64,000 nucleotides of DNA from assembly GCF_019925205.1 (NCBI RefSeq), contig NC_083567.1:620001-684000 (forward strand), read 5' to 3'. This DNA comes from Metopolophium dirhodum (Eukaryota; Arthropoda; Insecta; Hemiptera; Aphididae). Both the position numbers and the translations under genes were made by a program. Shown here piece after piece: positions 61,599 to 64,000 of this stretch (its first letter is position 1; each line of letters begins with the position of its first letter). A model generated the notes under the pieces. It was not told where the DNA came from and did no database searches. It was given only the letters and a program-made list of their open reading frames with translations.

Positions 61599-64000
61599 GG
61601 TCGTTGTTGCTTTTTAATATAATATTGCGGACGCAGAACGATACGATAATCATTATCGTTAGGTATTTTTTTTTATTGTATCCGAGCAATACGCCAGTTC
61701 ATAATTATTATATAGGTACACTTGAACGAAGCGCGATGGACGCATAAATAAATCGATGTGAACCGAATCTCTATCGTCCTCGATCGCTTTATCTTCATAT
61801 TTTAATAATTATTTTCGTTCGGGAATTAGATTTTTATGAGGATCAACTTTTTATATGGCCCAAATACCTAAGCCTCTACATACTAATATAATAGGGATAT
61901 GTTATTCTTTGTTTTAAATAAAATATTGACTAAAGTAATTAGGTTCCTGTTTCATAAGTCTGTTTTTTTAGAAAAAAATTAATCCATTTTAATAATGCAA
62001 AAAACGAGAGCTTTTAGAAAAATATACAAAAATCCTAACCTAATACCTAAATCTTTTTTTCTTTACGAACCACTTACACGGGAAGTGGGAGGAGAGTTAT
62101 CATTACTTCCCCCAACCTAATATATCAAGGAAACTGTTGAGCTTATTGTATTTTATTTGTGAAAAAATGTTGTTTTTTTAGTATGGTAGTACAATTTTAG
62201 GTTATTAAAAAATGATCTAAGTAACCTAATCTAATCTAACGTTTTAATATTAGACATCATATCATTTATCTCTTATCCCTGTTCCTTGACATACCATTTA
62301 CATTTCCATGTGACTTGGTTGGGTGAAAATGACGACGGTTAGGTGTGTTTCCTTATGCGTCCACTATTATAAAAATGTACATCTCCAGATTAAATGACGA
62401 TGAGTTTTAAAAATTACGCGTAACGACCTAAAAGACCAAAAAATATATAAAATCTGAAGTTAGTATATACACTCTCTAGTCTCCAGTACCGAATATAATA
62501 ATGGAATACGTGAATTCTGTGTTCTGATCGATTGTCTTTGTTAGAGAACTGTGCTGAGTATGGCACTGTTATTTATCATAATAACATCAGCATCTATTAT
62601 ATGAAGTCATTATCTATTGATCCCGGTGCTCGACTACATTATAAAGATTATATACTATATTATGTAATTCTGATGAAGTTATTTTAATTGTTGTAAATTG
62701 AAAGTCTACATTTGAATAAACTATAAAATAATCTTTACTTTAAGCTTATAGTGCTAATATAGAGACACGGTGCACCACTGATTCGCTTCCTAAATACCCG
62801 CACTGATGATATATCATATTATTGTTCTTATAAAATTATAAATGCCTAACAAAGTTACGTTTTTATTTAATTATGTATTTGTTTTTTAATAATAAACAGC
62901 GATCGTAATTAAAAATATTGCTTCCCCGTCGAGATTTCGCTCCTGTGCATATATATAATATTATTTACAGTATATTACTCGTATTTTAGATTAAATCTCC
63001 TATGAAAATTAATAATAATTATACCAAAGGCTCGGTTTCATTTAAATTCTAAATTAATTTTTTTAACGTCTCCGGGGAAAAAATGTTATCAATAAAACAG
63101 CAGGTGCATGACCCATATATTAAATAATTAATATAAATAAAAATAATTAGACGACTAGACAATTTACAATATTAGTTTTCACTACAAAATCAAATTTAGT
63201 ACCTATTAGTTATTATTATGATACGTCCAAAGGATGCACTATATTAGATAAGTTATTAATTTGATACGATATCAGCTATTACGCTTCATTCACATAATAT
63301 TCAACATAACCGATTATTTTGTATGCATATAACATTCGTTAAAATTAGTGAACTTTTGTTTTTTTCATATTTATTCTATATTAAAGATATGCTTAAGATA
63401 AGGTTTACTATTCAACGCTTCAAAATGTTGATAAGTTAAATCATAATATTTTATATATAAGCTTAATTGAATTTTATATTTTTAAAATTAATTATCCCTC
63501 TTGGCCCTGGAGCCTACGAACGTAACTAAACTTAATCAAAGAGTCGACAAGAAAAACACTATAATGATGACAGGTATTCCGATTTAGATCGATGGAAATC
63601 GTGATGGAAACATTAACTACTACAAGACATTTGACAGAGATAATGTGGTTGGCCGAATGTGAGGGCTAATAATATATAAATAAATTAGAGGTTTGATATA
63701 AAAGAAATAATATATATGTTTGCCGTTGTTATCGCGACATCAATAAGCTTAAAACATCATATCTGGCATAGTTGTATACTTATCAGCTACAACATGCATT
63801 AACAAATCACCTTATCAATTTACTTTTTGGTAATTTATAATAATCAAGCTGAAGACGGTAGTCCAAAAATAAATACGCTATGAAACAGTTTTCTAAAATT
63901 ATTTTATTTTCCACGCTTAAACGCTAAGGAGTAGCTGAATAACATTTTCATATGGGAGTTGAGAGGGAGAAAGTTAATTTGATATAAATATTTGAGTTTT
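61599..64000. other. AT-rich gene-free stretch
   Basis: No open frame, element end or RNA is supported. A possible upstream region for the candidate gene at 61239-61598 would be here, but no convincing TATA box or initiator was found. Confidence 0.45.

Overview
The window looks like non-coding nuclear DNA of a hemipteran insect, most likely an aphid (Aphididae). The reasons are a very AT-rich background built from ATT/TAA trinucleotides, many short TAGGTACCTA-type motifs, CpG-rich islands that have not lost CpG, short TTAGG (insect telomere-type) runs, and typical insect mobile elements: 5S-rRNA-derived and tRNA-derived SINEs, hAT elements with 8-bp target duplications, and Tc1/mariner MITEs flanked by TA. 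The organism is an inference. No bacterial or viral gene, rRNA array, functional tRNA or CRISPR array was seen.

Layout. 1-127: 5S-derived SINE cut by the window edge. 203-966: fold-back DNA transposon with an 8-bp target duplication. 2538-3324: broken protein-like segment with a diverged internal repeat. 4850-5122: old mariner-type MITE. 10341-10552 and 47114-47374: two copies of a tRNA-derived SINE. 13096-13530: long inverted repeat. 17200-17743: two TTAGG runs. 20000-21060: CpG- and purine-rich island. 21737-22033: possible small membrane protein. 22463-22674 and 24349-24529: further 5S-SINE copies. 26146-26221: (GTAA)19 array. 27570-28074: hAT MITE with a perfect 8-bp target duplication. 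40262-40707 and 44290-44634: Tc1/mariner MITEs. 46540-46658: duplicated 26-mer and a LINE-like tail. 47556-48253: hAT element with a transposase remnant. 61239-61598: best candidate spliced gene (minus strand).

Most of the 64 kb shows no convincing gene. At this base composition about 0.066 of codons are stops, so one or so open frame of about 140 codons is expected by chance. Most of the longest frames lie in microsatellites or CpG-rich islands. Several islands contain short frames with a coding-like codon pattern (GNN-rich), listed with low confidence as possible exons or gene relics. They do not join into a recognisable gene, so no pathway can be described. The region reads as intergenic or intronic DNA shaped by repeated insertion of small non-autonomous elements.
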